In this document: in pieces, positions 1 to 11,476 of the stretch
How positions within the stretch are numbered: the stretch's first letter is position 1
Layout of the letters: each line of letters opens with the position of its first letter
Assembly (NCBI GenBank): GCA_033557465.1
Contig: CM066031.1
Coordinates: 1,229,809,312-1,229,873,311 of the forward strand
Length of the DNA stretch: 64,000 bases
Source: Ichthyophis bannanicus
Lineage: Eukaryota > Chordata > Amphibia > Gymnophiona > Ichthyophiidae
Direction: 5' to 3'
Made by a program: the position numbers and the translations under genes
The notes under the pieces: generated by a model
Database searches by the model: none
The model's input: only the letters and a program-made list of their open reading frames with translations
What the model was told of the DNA's origin: nothing

Positions 1-260
1 AGTCAGCCAGCCTTCTGAAGATAGGGCAGAAGGGTACAGAGGGAATCTTCTTAAACTTTTCTCGAATGAGAAACTTGTTGAGATTTCTCAGATTCAGGAT
101 GGGCCTGTACCCTTCCATTTTCTTTGGGATAAGGAAATAAGGAGAGTAAAAAAACTTGCCTTCTTGGGTGGAACTCTTTCGATAGCCCCCTGAGTTAACA
201 AGGTGGCCACCTCTGAGGATAGGAGACTTGCCTGGAAAGGATTTGCAGGTTAAGTACCCA
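1..260 (-). pseudogene. DIRS-like reverse transcriptase fragment, cut by window edge
   Basis: Read on the minus strand this piece aligns with the start of the reverse transcriptase of the better preserved DIRS element at 8318-9289. The recognisable block is a PILNLRNLNKFL-type motif, matching PILDLRNLNKFL there, preceded by a region equivalent to the FLVPKK segment. The reading frame shifts within it. The catalytic YLDD region would lie beyond position 1 and cannot be seen. It continues the gag fragment at 380-1400 in the gag-to-RT order expected of DIRS. It is a decayed copy and not a functional gene. Confidence 0.75.
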
Positions 261-379
261 GAGAGGTGGATGGGTGTAAGCTCTGGAAGTGAAATAAATT
301 ACCCCTTCTGACTATGTTGAGAGTCCATTTCTCTGATTTGATGAGATGCCACCTGTGGGTGTAGGCACAAAGGCAGCCT

Positions 380-1400
380 GACATGTGCTAGGGGCTGAGG
401 ATCCTACAGAGGTTGAACAGCTATGCTTTCCAGAAAGGAATCAAAAAACAGATGCTAGCTGGTTGGGGTTTAGGAATCTTGGCCTTCTTTGGTTGGTGAT
501 GACCCTGAGGCCTCTGCTGCTGTTGCTGAGGCTGATAGCCAGTAGATGGTTGGTAGAAAGGATAATATTTCTTCTTTCTAGCATAGAAAGACTTCTTAGA
601 AATGGTTTTCTTCCTAGAGGGGTCTGAAGTCCTCCTGGAGAGGCGCTTGAGGGTAAGATCATCTGCCTCAAGTTCTTCTGCTTTCTCTCTCCAACCTTTA
701 CCAAAATGGTTTTCACCAGAGCAAGGAATGTTGGCAAACTTATTTTGAACCCACTGCCCAGATTTGATGCCTGAAGTCAGGCCATCCTATGAGCACCTAT
801 GCAGACTGCAGCTGCTCTGCTGGTAGACTTAAAGTCAATTCTAATAAGAAATTTTGAGGTATTTTGTACTTGCTTAACTATTGTCAAGTATGAATCACGT
901 TTGTCATCTAGGAGGATAGGAGCAAAATTCCTAGATCCATGGAGACATCTTTAAGGTGCATGCCCATGTAAAGGGTATAGGATGTAATCCAAGAAGCAAG
1001 CATGCAAGCTTGGAAGCAGCGGTGTCTAAAGGCATCAAGAGCCCTGGCATCCTTGCCAGGAGGTACTGATGAATAAATCTTAGAACTCTTAATGCGTCTC
1101 TCATTACCAATTCCACCACCATGGAATGGTGTGGAAGTTGAGGTTTTTCAAACCCTGGGCATGAAAGAACTCAATACATGGTATCTAGACATTTACTTAT
1201 AGGTGCAACAGTTAGCGGGGCCTCTCACATACGTAGCATTAGATCCCGTAGGATTCGATGCACCGGTAATGTTGCTGCCTCCTTGGGCGTTGAGGGGTAT
1301 TGGAAACTTTTCAAGTCCTCAGCCCTCGGTTCTGTTTCAGATGAAGCAATGATTTGGAGGCCCGCCGCCATATTTCAGATGAAGTCCTGAAAGGACATGT
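380..1400 (-). pseudogene. DIRS-like gag fragment
   Basis: Minus-strand translation in several frames matches the DIRS gag at 7400-8388 block by block: an EPRAED motif (EPRAEE there), PGFEKPQLPHHSMVVE (PGFQKAQLPHHSMMVE there), MGMHLKDV (MGMYLRDL there), and a basic glutamine-rich tail. Several in-frame stops and frame changes interrupt it. DIRS Gag is a nucleocapsid-like protein of the retrotransposition particle. With the RT piece at 1-260 this is one old, inverted DIRS-like insertion of about 1.4 kb within the window. Its upstream end, near 1400-1600, has no recognisable terminal repeat. Confidence 0.8.
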
Positions 1401-1660
1401 CCTCTGGTGGGGACCGACGTCGTGTATGAGAAAAAATCATGATAAGAAAATAAAAACTCATAAAAAGACAGAAAAATCAATCTCTTGACTGAGGCCATTG
1501 GGATGAAGTGTGTTCAATTGAAAAATAGTACGTTGTTCTAACCTGAGGAGGGTTATGTTGTTGTCTCCTCCTCTCCAGTTGGGTTAAAGCAGCTGGGACT
1601 GCAACTTTGCTTGAAATCTTTTTAGGTCGCCCTTTACTAAAATATTACTGCATTATACAC
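1401..1660. other. Short stretch without recognised features
   Basis: AT-rich sequence between the decayed DIRS fragment and the left end of Harbinger copy A. It may contain the decayed 5' part of the DIRS element, but I see no inverted repeat that would prove it. Confidence 0.4.
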
Positions 1661-1785
1661 CAAGGGGTATGTTTACTAAACTGTGTTAACATAACTGACG
1701 TTATGTTCTGCGGTGATGATATAGATGCCCATATAAGGGAGTGGGTGGGGCATCATTATGGCAAGCTGTATCAGGTAACACGCGT

Positions 1786-1887
1786 TATAAGGCACGTTAC
1801 AAGACACCTTATTAGGCACAGTACAAGGCACGTGCCTTAACGTGCCTTGTACTGTGCCTAATAAGGTGCCTTGTAACGTGCCTTATA
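1786..1887. repeat. Near-perfect 48-bp-arm palindrome in the subterminal region
   Basis: Two 48-bp arms (1786-1833 and 1840-1887) are complementary with one mismatch around a 6-bp spacer. The arms are built from repeats of an AAGGCAC/GTGCCTT word. It lies about 120 bp inside the terminus of copy A and could extrude as a cruciform. Confidence 0.9.
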
Positions 1888-2064
1888 CTGTGCCTAATAA
1901 GGTGCCCTGGAACGTGCCTTGTACTGTTCCTAATTAGGAGCATTATAATGCCTTATAAGGATTGTTGGCAACTGTGGTGAGGGTACTATGGGCTGGCAGC
2001 ATGGATCTGCAAAGATATGACTGTCACAGGCAAGCAAAATATCTGCCTTGGACAGGAGGGAACA

Positions 2065-2140
2065 ACAAGGAATTGAATCCATGACCTCCGCCTAGAACAT
2101 CAGTGTACTAACCAGTAGGCTATACCTCTATGGCTTATTG
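2065..2140 (-). repeat. tRNA-like module in copy A
   Basis: On the minus strand it reads TAGCCTACTGGTTAG, similar to a pol III A box, then about 30 bases later GGATTCAATTCC, similar to a B box. The same arrangement recurs in the equivalent part of copies B, C, D and F. It does not form a full tRNA cloverleaf, so it is called tRNA-like repeat material and not a tRNA gene. Confidence 0.55.
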
Positions 2141-4889
2141 CATAGCAATGGCTAGGTACAGAAGGACTGCAGGTCACCGCACAAACCGTCTGCTTTGTAT
2201 GCCAGGATAGGGTAACCCCACCAGCACCCATGATGCATTGCACATGCAGAACAGCGGCCTACAGCTGACCACCAAATGAAGTCTGCACCTCTCCGGTACT
2301 GCAGCGTGGTAAAATAGACTGACAGTGCGTGATACTGGCACAGAGTAGCTACAGACCATGCCATTGTGCAGGTTCCATGTTTACCCTGAGGGATAGGACG
2401 GGCGCCCAGCACTAGGTCCACAGTACATGTGGTACTAGAGATAGGTCCTGCTGCACATCCCCATCCCTACCAGTGTGTGACAGGTGTTCCCAGCAGTGCA
2501 ACCAAAGGTACATCTATTCAAGCTGAGTTCTGCAATCACATGTGGCCCTGTGGGACTGGTGTTAAGGTCCGGCTGCCATGGATACCTGTTATTGGGGCAG
2601 TGAGGTGTCTAGACTCACATGAGGGTTATGTAGCACTGTCACTATGGGTCTAAGTGGTATGCACTACATACCCCAAGGGGCCTCAATCACACCTTTTGTG
2701 GATGAGGGTGTGGTGGGACACGTGCCTGCACCATGCAGAATGGCTGTAGTACCAGCAACCACAGTCCTGCTGGTGGATGACAACCCTACAGAGCTGCTGG
2801 GCCAGTACCATACCTATGACCATTATAGACCAGCAGTGATGCTTGGGGTAGGCAGGGGAAGGCTCCTGCCCCACACCATGGTCTGCCATTAATCAACAGA
2901 CAGCACAATCAGACTGCACCTGCAGCATCCTACAGGGTGGTCTCACCTTGCACAGACTAACTGCAGACAGCCCACTAGCCAATCCACAGTGCATGCTCAT
3001 GGGAAAACCCTGTGCACCCAGAAATGGGATGTACAGCACAGACACCAAGCAGTTAGCTCCATGATTGGGCCCCAGAACCAGGAACACACAGGTATCACTG
3101 GAGACAAATAATGTGTGGCACTATGTGGGAACATGGACATGCCATGGTCACTGCTCGGTCAGAGTGAAAGTGACCTCCCAGCGTGACATGCTGTGGCCAC
3201 CCTGTCCATGCAGGTGGTGGTCGAGCACTACAGTGTCCCAGCCATTACCCTCAACCCTGTGCAGATGCATCCTGGCCAATCTGCCCTGTCTGGGCCATAC
3301 CCACAATACCTTGCTCCTCATTATGCACATTTGCAGGCTAACGCTGGAAATAGTGTGAGCAATGTGGGCTCAGTGAGGTGTTGGCAGACACAAAACAATG
3401 GATAGATATGCGCACACTCTCACACCTATCTCAGCATTGTCCAGAGATAGAGGTGGTTGACAACCCTGCCCGCCACACTGGCCCTGATCACAGTGCCGAC
3501 ATTGTTAAACTGTGCAGGGGGTAGTAGTAGAGCTCTTGCAATAACTGCAGCTCTGTGCTGGGGCCAACAGCCTGGCACTCCATGAGGCTGTGGATAGTGG
3601 AGCCCGTATGAGTGGGTATTTGTACCCTTGTGCAATGCTGCGTTGGGGTTTGCATATGTTGTTGTGGCTGCATTGTGGGATAAAACTATGGGGTGATACT
3701 CTGCAGGATCCACAGATGGAACTTGAACCTTGGACCCTCTGCTCTTGGACACACTGGCTGAGTGTACTGCTCCACACTGCTGACACAGCAGCATGGTGTT
3801 CCCTGGGGCTACCCTTACTTTCCCCAGCCATACCTCTTCTGTTGCACTGCACACCACATACTGGTACAGGGCATGGCCTAGGTCCACTGCAGGCGGGTGC
3901 CACTACTCCCTCTGGCACAAACACCCCTCCCCCTGCCATGCCCATATGCTGTCGGTGCCAGTGGTGCGCTGTCCCAGGCCAGCCAGGGGGCAGGTAGGAA
4001 GCTGCCTAAGGTGTGGGTTCTGGGGTAGGGGTGCCCACATAGCTGTCCACGCTTCCCCCAGCACCGCCTGTCAATGTTATGTGTCCCTTGGGGTACCTGC
4101 TGGGTAATGTCCCCTGGATAGGACGCTGTGGAACACAGCCTCATGGGCATGTTTGACCCTGGTCAGTTGCTGTCTTGCTGGTTTCCATTTTCTGCCTTCC
4201 TATGTGCCACCTAGACATCCACCTAGCCCACCCTGTGCCCCAGTTGCCCCCACTGCATGTCCCGCCTGCAGCCCCCATGCCCCATTTGCACCATCACCAT
4301 AGTGGCCTTTCATACCTGGGCACTATCCTGTTGCTGCAAATGGAGCACTACTATCACCTTTCTTGGGCTCCCTGCCTATGCTGTACATTGCTGATACTGA
4401 CATGGTTTCTCTCTCTTGCAAATGTGTGCTAACGCCAGGTTTTCCATTGCGTTAGGATTCAGCCCTTCATTTCCCAGCGTTAGTGTGGAAGGGGCCTCTT
4501 CCCGTCCACTCCCCACCCATTGACCCTTTCTCTCCGCCCTCTCTCCATCCTCTGCGGGACTTACCGCGGCTGGGAACATTAAAGCGCGTTATGTAACGTT
4601 AACGCGCATTAATGTTACATTACTTTACGCTACGTTAACGCGTGTTAACCTTACATAATGCGCCTTAACATAGCCACTGCTACGTTACCACAGTTTAGTA
4701 AACATGCCCCCAAAAGTCACTGTGTGGAAAAACATTAAATTTGCAACATGTTATGCTACCGGTTGTGAAATGCGTGAATAAAATTACGGCAAGAGGATTA
4801 AACAGAAGAGAATTCAGAGAATGTGCTGGTTTTCTAAAGGACAGGTTCTCAGTAGATTTTGGAAACTGAGAAATAGGGGTATGTTTACT

Positions 4890-5660
4890 AAACTGAGAAA
4901 CGCGCGCGGGAAGCATAAGCAGGCGTGCTGATGTATAACACAGGAACAGAGCCACAGTACAATGGTTAAGACGCTGACCACTGGTGCAGGGATCATGGGT
5001 TCAATCCCAATGTAAGGCTGGCTGAGGCATTACCTATTATGGGTAATAGTGCTCTAGGAGGCATGCTATTTTTATTTTAAGTACTTCTACTAGCAAACGC
5101 ACCCTCAAAGCGTTTTAACATAAGGCGCCCCATAAGGCACATTTTAAAGTGCACTGTCCGCCAAGGCACCCTACAATGTTGCTGAAATGGTGGCCAAAGG
5201 GCGGCATATAGGGTGCCCAATGAGGCACGGCAAGGCTACTGTGATGGCAGCACTGCACGTGTGGTAAGCTGACATAGGTGTGCTGACATGCAAACAGCAA
5301 CAGCAGTGTAGCACAATGGTTAAGACACTGACTGATGGTGCAGGGGTCATGGATTCAATCCCTCACTGTGCCCAATGAATAAGGCTGGCTGAGGCATTAC
5401 CTATTATGGGGAATATTGCTTTAGGAGGCATTTTATTTTTTATATTAATTAGTGCTGCCAGCAAACACACCCTCAAAGTATTGTAACATAAGGTGCTGCA
5501 TAAGGCGCCTCATAAGGTACCCCAGAGGGCACATTTTAAAGTGCACTGTCCGCCAAGGCACCCTATAATGTTGCCCATAGGAAGCCATAGAAGGTGCTGT
5601 ATGGGGTGCCCTATGAGGCACCGAAAGGTTACAGCACTGTGAGGGTGTTTCTGCTGGCTG
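4890..5660 (+). repeat. Subterminal tandem repeat of copy B with two tRNA-like modules
   Basis: Two units of roughly 370-400 bp each contain a tRNA-like segment (4951-5008 and 5307-5363, with an ATGGTTAAGAC A-box-like word and a TTCAATCCC B-box-like word), a GGCTGGCTGAGGCATTACC motif, and a run of AAGGYGCC words. Copy F carries three units of the same kind on the other strand at 38640-39640, so the repeats belong to the transposon end. Confidence 0.75.
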
Positions 5661-5664
5661 TACT

Positions 5665-5850
5665 ACTTGAAATTACACACAAACTGCCCCAGACAGCCCC
5701 CCATGTACCCTGTAAAATACGTATCACCAAGTTATAATGCCTTGTTCAATGTATGTCCAGTTTGTGCAATGTAAACCGCAATGGTGCAGAATAGCGCGGT
5801 ATATGGGGGAATGTAAATAAATAAAGTAAATGAAATGAAGAAACCCACTG
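5665..5850 (+). mobile_element. L2-type LINE 3' tail
   Basis: The sequence TGTAAACCGC, then GCGGTATAT and an A-rich AATAAATAAA tail, is the same 3' end seen at 13822-14066, 31565-31960, 58060-58510 and, with L2 coding sequence attached, at 62797-63480. Copy C lacks it at the homologous place (around 20130). Short 5'-truncated L2 insertion. Confidence 0.65.
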
Positions 5851-6108
5851 TGAATTTGAACCACCAACCTCTGGCTCCACAGGCAGTGCAGTTACCAGTG
5901 GGCTACAGATCCAGAACTGTAAAGAGATGTCTGTCTGGCTACCAAATAACTTCTGCAGACTGTGTGCTGCGGTTAACCAGGGTAGGGTTAGTCCTCTCGC
6001 ACCCATGATGCACTGCACATGCAAAGCAGCAGTCTACAGATGATCTGCAGATGGGGTATGCACCCCCACAGCACCTAGGCCTGGTAGGGGGAACTGACCG
6101 TGTGTGTT

Positions 6109-6275
6109 CTCCAGGACCAAGCAGGAAGTCAGTCCTCACTTATGGGTGACGTCGGCACCAACGGAGCCCTCGCGGAGCAATTTTCCCCAGCTTTCGAAGA
6201 AAGCCTTTGGGAATTGCAGCGCGCATGCGCGGTCCCCTTCCCGCTCAAGGGTGCCATCTCGCTCAGTCTTCTTTT
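6109..6275 (+). repeat. Left inverted terminal repeat of the DIRS element
   Basis: About 140 bp (6130-6270) pairs with 11655-11795 in inverted orientation with few mismatches. The outermost segment is shorter than on the right, which carries about 26 extra bases. The first 38 bases reappear, complemented, in the internal complementary region at 11477-11514. Confidence 0.9.
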
Positions 6276-6570
6276 TTCTGCGGAGCCCTACAGACGTAGT
6301 TTGTGATTGCCGCTGAAAAAGTTGTTTTTCTTTCGTTGTTTTTTCTCGGTTAGACGCGTGTCCTTTTCCCGCACGGCCTCGATAACTCCTGTATCGAGTC
6401 CGTTCACATTCTTCAGTTTTTTTCCTTGTAACTGGCGTTCCCGCCACTTTTTTCTTTCTCCCTGGCAGCACGGTCTTTTGACCTCGCAGGGGCCCTTTTC
6501 CCCCCGATGGCTGCCAGTGGTTTTAAAAAGTGTGATCGCTATACCAGACTCATGTCTCTTACCGACACTC

Positions 6571-8388
6571 ATGACTGCTGCCTCCGTTGCCTCGGACCCA
6601 ATCATGACTTCGAAGGCGTTGCGGAGTCAGCAGTCACAAAAGGATCGAATCTTCTCTGACTCCGCGTCCGGTCGAGCCCGGACCTCATCGGAGGCTTCGA
6701 CATCTCGGGACTCCAGCCCCGAGCATCGTCGGAGTTCCTCTGAGCGGGGGTCTCCCGCCCGGGAACATCGTCGGAAGAAGAAACCCGCGAGGGCGGCATC
6801 GGAGGATGCTCCTGGTCCCTCGAGGGCCAGGTCGCATAGCCCCGTCAGCTGCCCCGGGTCCTCGGAGGCGGAAAGGCCTTCGAAGCATCCTCGTCTCGAA
6901 GTGGAGTCGCCTGGACATGTGAGTACTGTAGTCCTCGTGGACTCTCCTCCGAGGGACCGGCCGTCAGGGCACGAGTCGGGGGCTGCTGGGTCTTCTGAGT
7001 TTGGTCTCAGATTGACGGCCTTGGAGTGCAGTATTGCTGCCTTCATGGACCAGCAGCGGGCATTGATCACTGGCGTCGCCTGTGCATCTGCCCCGACCAC
7101 CGGGACGTCGACGACCAAGTCGACCCCGGAGGCCGAGCCGATCCTCGAGTCGATACGAGCTTGAGTCGATCCACGGCCGAGGTCTCCCTCGGCCTCCCAT
7201 TCGGGACTGAGGTCGTCGACGCCGGCCTCGGCGTCGGGGCGGCGATCCTCGGCACCCACCCACACGGAGCCGCTCGATTCCTCCTCGGGGGAATCGGTCT
7301 GGGACACGGAGGAGGACGAATCACCCGGTTCTTTTCAGACTCGGTGCGTCTCCTCCGACTCGCCCGAGTCGGAGCCTCGGAGGCGGTCACCCACGGAGGA
7401 TACCCGGTTCTCCGATTTCGTGAGGGACATGGCCAAGGCTTTGGCCTTCCCCGCGGATCCGGAGGAGGAGCCTCGAGCCGAGGAGCTCGAAGCCCTCCAG
7501 TACGACTCCCCCCCGAGGGAGGCCTTTACAGTACCAGTTCCCCCGATGCTGGAGCGACTGCTCTTCCGCATATGGGAGAGCCCGGCCTCGACACCGGTGT
7601 TGAGCAAGTGGGTCGATTCCATGTATCGAGTCCGCAAGAGCCCCGGGTTCCAGAAGGCACAACTACCGCACCACTCTATGATGGTGGAATCGGCCATGCA
7701 TCGACTTAAGAGTCAAAAGATGCACTCCTCGGTGCCTCCGGGTAAGGAGGCCCAGAACCTGGATGCCCTCAGTAGGAAGTGCTTCCAGGGCTCCATGCTT
7801 GCTTGCCGAGTCCAGACTTACCAGCTGTATATGGGCATGTACCTCCGAGACCTGGCAAAAGAAATTGCCGGGTTCTCTGCTGGTCTTTCCGAGGAACCTT
7901 TGCAGAGGTTCCAGGCCTTGTCCATGGGTATTCGAGAGTGCTCGAAGTTTATTTCTCGTGCAGCCTATGATGGATTCGAAGCATCAGCTCGGGTAGCCGG
8001 AGCCGGCATTGGCGCTCGCTGTCAGGCTTGGCTTCAGTCGTCCGACCTCGAGCCATGGGTGCAGGACAAGTTGATCGATATCCCCTGCAGAGGTGAAAAC
8101 CTCTTTGGCAAGCCCATGGCTGAAAAGGCTGCAGAGCTCGAGTCCGAGACTCTCACCAGGACTCGCCTATCCAGAAAGACCTCTGCCCCTTCACAGAAGA
8201 GGAAGGGCTCGGGGAAAAAGCCTTTTTACCCGAGGAAGGTGTCTGCCTACAGGCAACAACACCCACAGTATCAAGCCTTAGCTCCCCCTCAGGGCCAGCA
8301 GGCTAAGGGGCAGGGCAATGGGCCCCGTAGGCAGAAGGCCCCAAAGCCTACCACACAGGCCCCCGCTCAGCAGGGTGGGGGTTTTTGA
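6571..8388 (+). pseudogene. gag: DIRS gag, interrupted by one stop codon
   Basis: One reading frame of about 600 codons runs from an ATG at 6571 to a stop at 8388, broken only by a TGA at 7162-7164. The first 200 residues are rich in Ser, Arg, Glu and Pro (low complexity). The middle holds the conserved PHHSMMVE and YMGMYLRDLAKE blocks. The C-terminus is basic and Gln-rich, as expected of a nucleic-acid-binding Gag. ATG 6571 was chosen because the region upstream is terminal repeat; 6604 is an alternative. The 3' end overlaps the RT frame by about 70 bp. The region is strikingly CpG-rich. Without the TGA, which looks like a mutated CGA, the frame would be open. Confidence 0.85.
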
Positions 8389-10299
8389 CTATGCCAGCAT
8401 AGCCTCTCCCCCTCCGCAGCCTTTGCTCAGCACGGGGGGGCCGGCTGACCCACTTTGCCCACAGGTGGTCAGCCGTAACATCCGATTCATGGGTGCTGCA
8501 GGTGGTTCAAAAGGGCTACTTCTTGCATTTTCACCAGGTGCCTCCCTCCTACTTCCCGGGGGAGCCTCCAAGACCCCCTCTGCACAAGGACTTGCTCCTT
8601 CAGGAGCTGCAAGATTTGCTTCAGAACAGGCTGTGGAACCAGTGCCACGCCACCTGTGGGGTCACGGGTTTTATTCAAGGTACTTCCTGGTACCGAAAAA
8701 GACAGGAGGCCTTAGACCCATCCTGGATCTGCGCAACCTCAACAAGTTCCTGCAGCGGGAAAAGTTCAAGATGCTTACCCTTGGAATCCTACTGCCCTAC
8801 CTCCAGCAGGGAGATTGGCTATGCTCCTTGGATCTAAAGGATGCTTATACTCACATCCTTATTCATCCAGACCACCGGCAATACCTCAGATTTGTGGTGG
8901 CAGGAAATCATTATCAGTACCGCGTACTGCCCTTTGGCCTGTCCTCCGCGCACAGGGTGTTTACGAAATGCCTGGCTGTGGTGGCAGCCTTCCTGAGGCT
9001 TCAAGGCCTCTTTGTCTTCCCCTACCTGGACGACTGGCTCATCAGGGCACAGTCGTCCCTGGAGGTCACTCAGGCCACTCAACGCACAGTGGCTCTGCTT
9101 CAGCACTTGGGCTTCGTCATAAACTTCGAAAAGTCCACTTTGCTCCCCTCTCAGGACCTCGAATTCATAGGAGCACGGCTGGACACTCTGCAGGCTCATG
9201 CCTTCTTGCCTCTGGAACGGGCCAGCTGGCTCATAGCTCTGGCCGGCCGGTTCACTGCGCGTCACCGGTCCCTGCCAGACAATTCCTGAGACTGCTCGGT
9301 CATATGGCCTCGACTGTCCATGTCACTCCGAATGCCCGTCTGCATATGAGGCCTGCTCAGTGGAGCCTTCGCACTCAATGGCACCAGGCCACAGGGAGCC
9401 TGATGGACTTACTACAGGTCTCCGACCGCCTGGTCTCCTCTCTGCAATGGTGGCTTCACCTGCCCAATCTGGTACTCGGCATGTCCTTTCAGTCTCCCCC
9501 GCCTTCCCAAGTGCTAATGACCGATGCCTCTCTCCTGGGATGGGGAGCACATTGCCAGGGAGCATGCACTCAAGGCCTTTGGACGCCTTGGGAGGCTGCT
9601 CAGCAGATAAACTTCCTGGAGCTGCGGGCGATCCGCCTAGCTCTGCGGACCTTCTCCCACCTCATTTCTCGTCAGTCTGTGCTGGTACAGACAGACAATC
9701 AGGTTGCCATGTTCTACGTGAACAAACAAGGGGGCACGGGCTCCCTCCTTCTGTGTCAGGAGGCTCGGAGGCTGTGCTCTTGGGCAGTCGACCACGACAT
9801 CCTACTCAAGGCTGTTTACCTGCCCGGGCAGGAAAATTGCCTGGCCAACAAACTGAGCCGGATTCTGCAGCCACACGAGTGGATGTTAAACCCCGCGGTT
9901 GTTCAGCAGATCTTCCGCCGGTGGGGCCTCCTCTCCTTGGATCTCTTTGCCAGCCCTCTAAACCGGCGACTTCCCCGGTTCTGTTCCCGGCACCCGCATC
10001 CTCTCAGAGTGGCCCCGGATGCTTTCCTCATCTCGTGGTCCACGGGCCTACTGTATGCATTTCCTCCCACACCACTTGTGTCCCGGACGCTGTTCAAGGT
10101 TGTCCAGGACAGGGCCTCCGTGATACTGGTGGCACCCAAGTGGCCGAGACAACCCTGGTTCCCTCTACTCCTACAGCTGGCGGTGGACACCCCTCTTCCC
10201 CTGGGGTTTCAGCCCGATCTCCTAACCCAGGATCAGGGTACGCTCCTGCACCCCAACCTCCGGGCCCTTCATCTGATGGCCTGGCTGCTGAAAGGGTAG
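8318..10299 (+). pseudogene. DIRS reverse transcriptase, RNase H and methyltransferase-like domain, frameshifted
   Basis: The RT lies in one frame (8318 to about 9270) with FLVPKK, PILDLRNLNKFL, LDLKDAYTHI and the catalytic YLDDWL. Around 9255-9290 the frame changes by one base (a net 1-bp loss) and continues to 10299 with LLGHMASTVHV, then an RNase H domain with TDAS, FLELRAI and TDNQVA. The last RNase H acidic position reads LANKLSR where relatives have LADxLSR, so Asp is replaced by Asn at 9847-9849. The final 130 residues (LDLFASPLN onward, VILVAPKWPR) resemble the DAM-methylase-like region described in DIRS polyproteins. The product would copy the element RNA into DNA. The frame overlaps gag upstream and the recombinase downstream. 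Confidence 0.88.
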
Positions 10300-11336
10300 T
10301 CCTAGCTCCGCTCCTGCTTCCTCCGGAGGTGGAAGCTGTCATCCTGGGGTCTCGGCGACCTGCCACCCGGAAGTCTTACGCCCTTAAATGGCGCCGTTTC
10401 TCGATCTGGTGTTCTCAGCGTTCTGAGGACCCCTTTGCCTGCTTAGTATCAGTGGTGCTGCAATATCTGCTGCACCTCTCCGAGCTAGGCCTCAAATCCA
10501 ACTCCGTCAGGGTCCACCTCAGTGCTCTCTCTGCACATCATTCGCCGGTGGAGGGCCGGCCTCTTTCCTCGCACCCCTTGGTGGCGCGTTTTCTCAGAGG
10601 CCTTCTTCTGCTTAAACCTCCGTTGCGCCCTCCAGCTCCTGACTGGGATCTCAATGTGGTCTTGCAAAGGCTTACCTGTCCGTCTTTTGAACCCATGGCT
10701 ACCTGCCCTCTTCGTTTCCTCTCCTGGAAAATTCTCTTCTTGGTAGCCCTTACCTCCGCTAGGTGCGTTAGTGAACTACAGGCCCTAGTGTCGGAGCCAC
10801 CATACACTAGGTTCTACAAGAATAGGGTGGTATTACGGACTCACCCTAAGTTTCTTCCAAAGGTGGTCTCCCCTTTTCACATCAATCAGGAGGTGGTCCT
10901 CCCGACCTTCTTTCCCAGGCCGCATACCAGCCAAGCTGAAACTGTTCTACATACCCTGGACTGTAGAAGAGCTTTATCCTTCTACCTTGATCGTACGCGA
11001 GAACATCGGAAAGCTGTCCAGCTTTTCGTATCCTTTGACCCCAATCGGTTGGGCGTACCTGTCTCCAAGCGTACTCTGTCCGTCTGGGTAGCTGACTGTA
11101 TCGCCTGGGCCTATGGGGCAGCCAGCCTCGCGTTAGAGAGTCGTGTCACGGCTCACCGTGTCAGGGCGAAGGCTGCATCAGTGGCTCATCTCCGCTCTGT
11201 TCCATTGGCAGACATCTGCCGGGCCGCTACTTGGTCTTCCAGCCAGACCTTCGCGGCTCATTACTGCCTGGAGAGGGAGTCCCGCAGGGACAGTGCTTTT
11301 GGACAGGCAGTCCTCCACAATCTCTTTGAGGTTTAG
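10230..11336 (+). pseudogene. DIRS tyrosine recombinase, catalytic arginine probably lost
   Basis: An open frame overlaps the end of the RNase H frame and finishes at 11336. It carries an N-terminal SAM-like core-binding region (ATRKSYALKWRRF) and a catalytic domain. TSARCVSELQAL corresponds to the first-arginine box, normally SA(K/R)RVxEL, so the conserved second Arg is Cys (codon TGC at 10764-10766). The HxxR box is present as HRVR, followed by RAATWSS and the presumed nucleophile in AAHYC. The enzyme would integrate the circular DNA by strand exchange. The frame is open further upstream, but that part is a shadow of RT/RNase H. Intact length with a likely dead active site makes it a recent pseudogene. 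Confidence 0.85.
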
Positions 11337-11476
11337 GCAACTCCTACCCTCCGGCCCTGGTGTTGGGCTACTGGCCGGGGGCGTGTTCAGTGAAGATTCC
11401 TTCCTTCTGTGCTGCTGAGCTAGAGGGAGCTCAATTTTCAGCCTGAGGTCTCCGGTAGCCTTAACCTTGGGAGTCC

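Larger units (their letters stand above)
1664..4710 (-). mobile_element. Non-autonomous PIF/Harbinger-type transposon, copy A
   Basis: It begins GGGGTATGTTTACTAAAC and ends with the near-complement GTTTAGTAAACATGCCCC. The flanking trinucleotide CAA is repeated at 1661-1663 and 4711-4713, which fits the 3-bp target duplication of the Harbinger superfamily. No conserved coding sequence is present; the many short ORFs share nothing with known proteins. Compared with copies C, D and E it is inverted: its left side holds the GGCACC-rich, tRNA-like end and its right side the end with a purine-rich block (ggagagaggctcc in C). The superfamily is inferred from target-site length and from Harbinger gene remnants nearby; the mobile unit itself is seen directly. 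Confidence 0.8.

Noticed and set aside
441..737. Arginine-rich 98-codon minus ORF as a separate small gene
   Set aside because: It is a piece of the decayed DIRS gag C-terminus.
1607..1840. 77-codon plus ORF with RHVTRHLIRH repeats
   Set aside because: It is translation of the subterminal palindrome of copy A; similar His/Arg repeats appear wherever the GGCACC array is read in frame.
4951..5363. Genuine tRNA genes
   Set aside because: A- and B-box-like words are present, but there is no acceptor stem pairing or complete cloverleaf, and the segments repeat as part of transposon ends.
8815..9270. First part of the frame 8815-10299 as coding
   Set aside because: It is a shadow of the RT frame, which has the YLDD motif; the two join only at the frameshift near 9255-9290.
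9360..10229. Upstream half of the 658-codon recombinase ORF as coding
   Set aside because: It overlaps the RNase H and methyltransferase-like frame, which has clear motifs; the recombinase homology begins only near 10230.
10230..11336. Bacterial or phage integrase contamination
   Set aside because: The recombinase is embedded between DIRS terminal repeats and next to DIRS RT; it is a retrotransposon gene.
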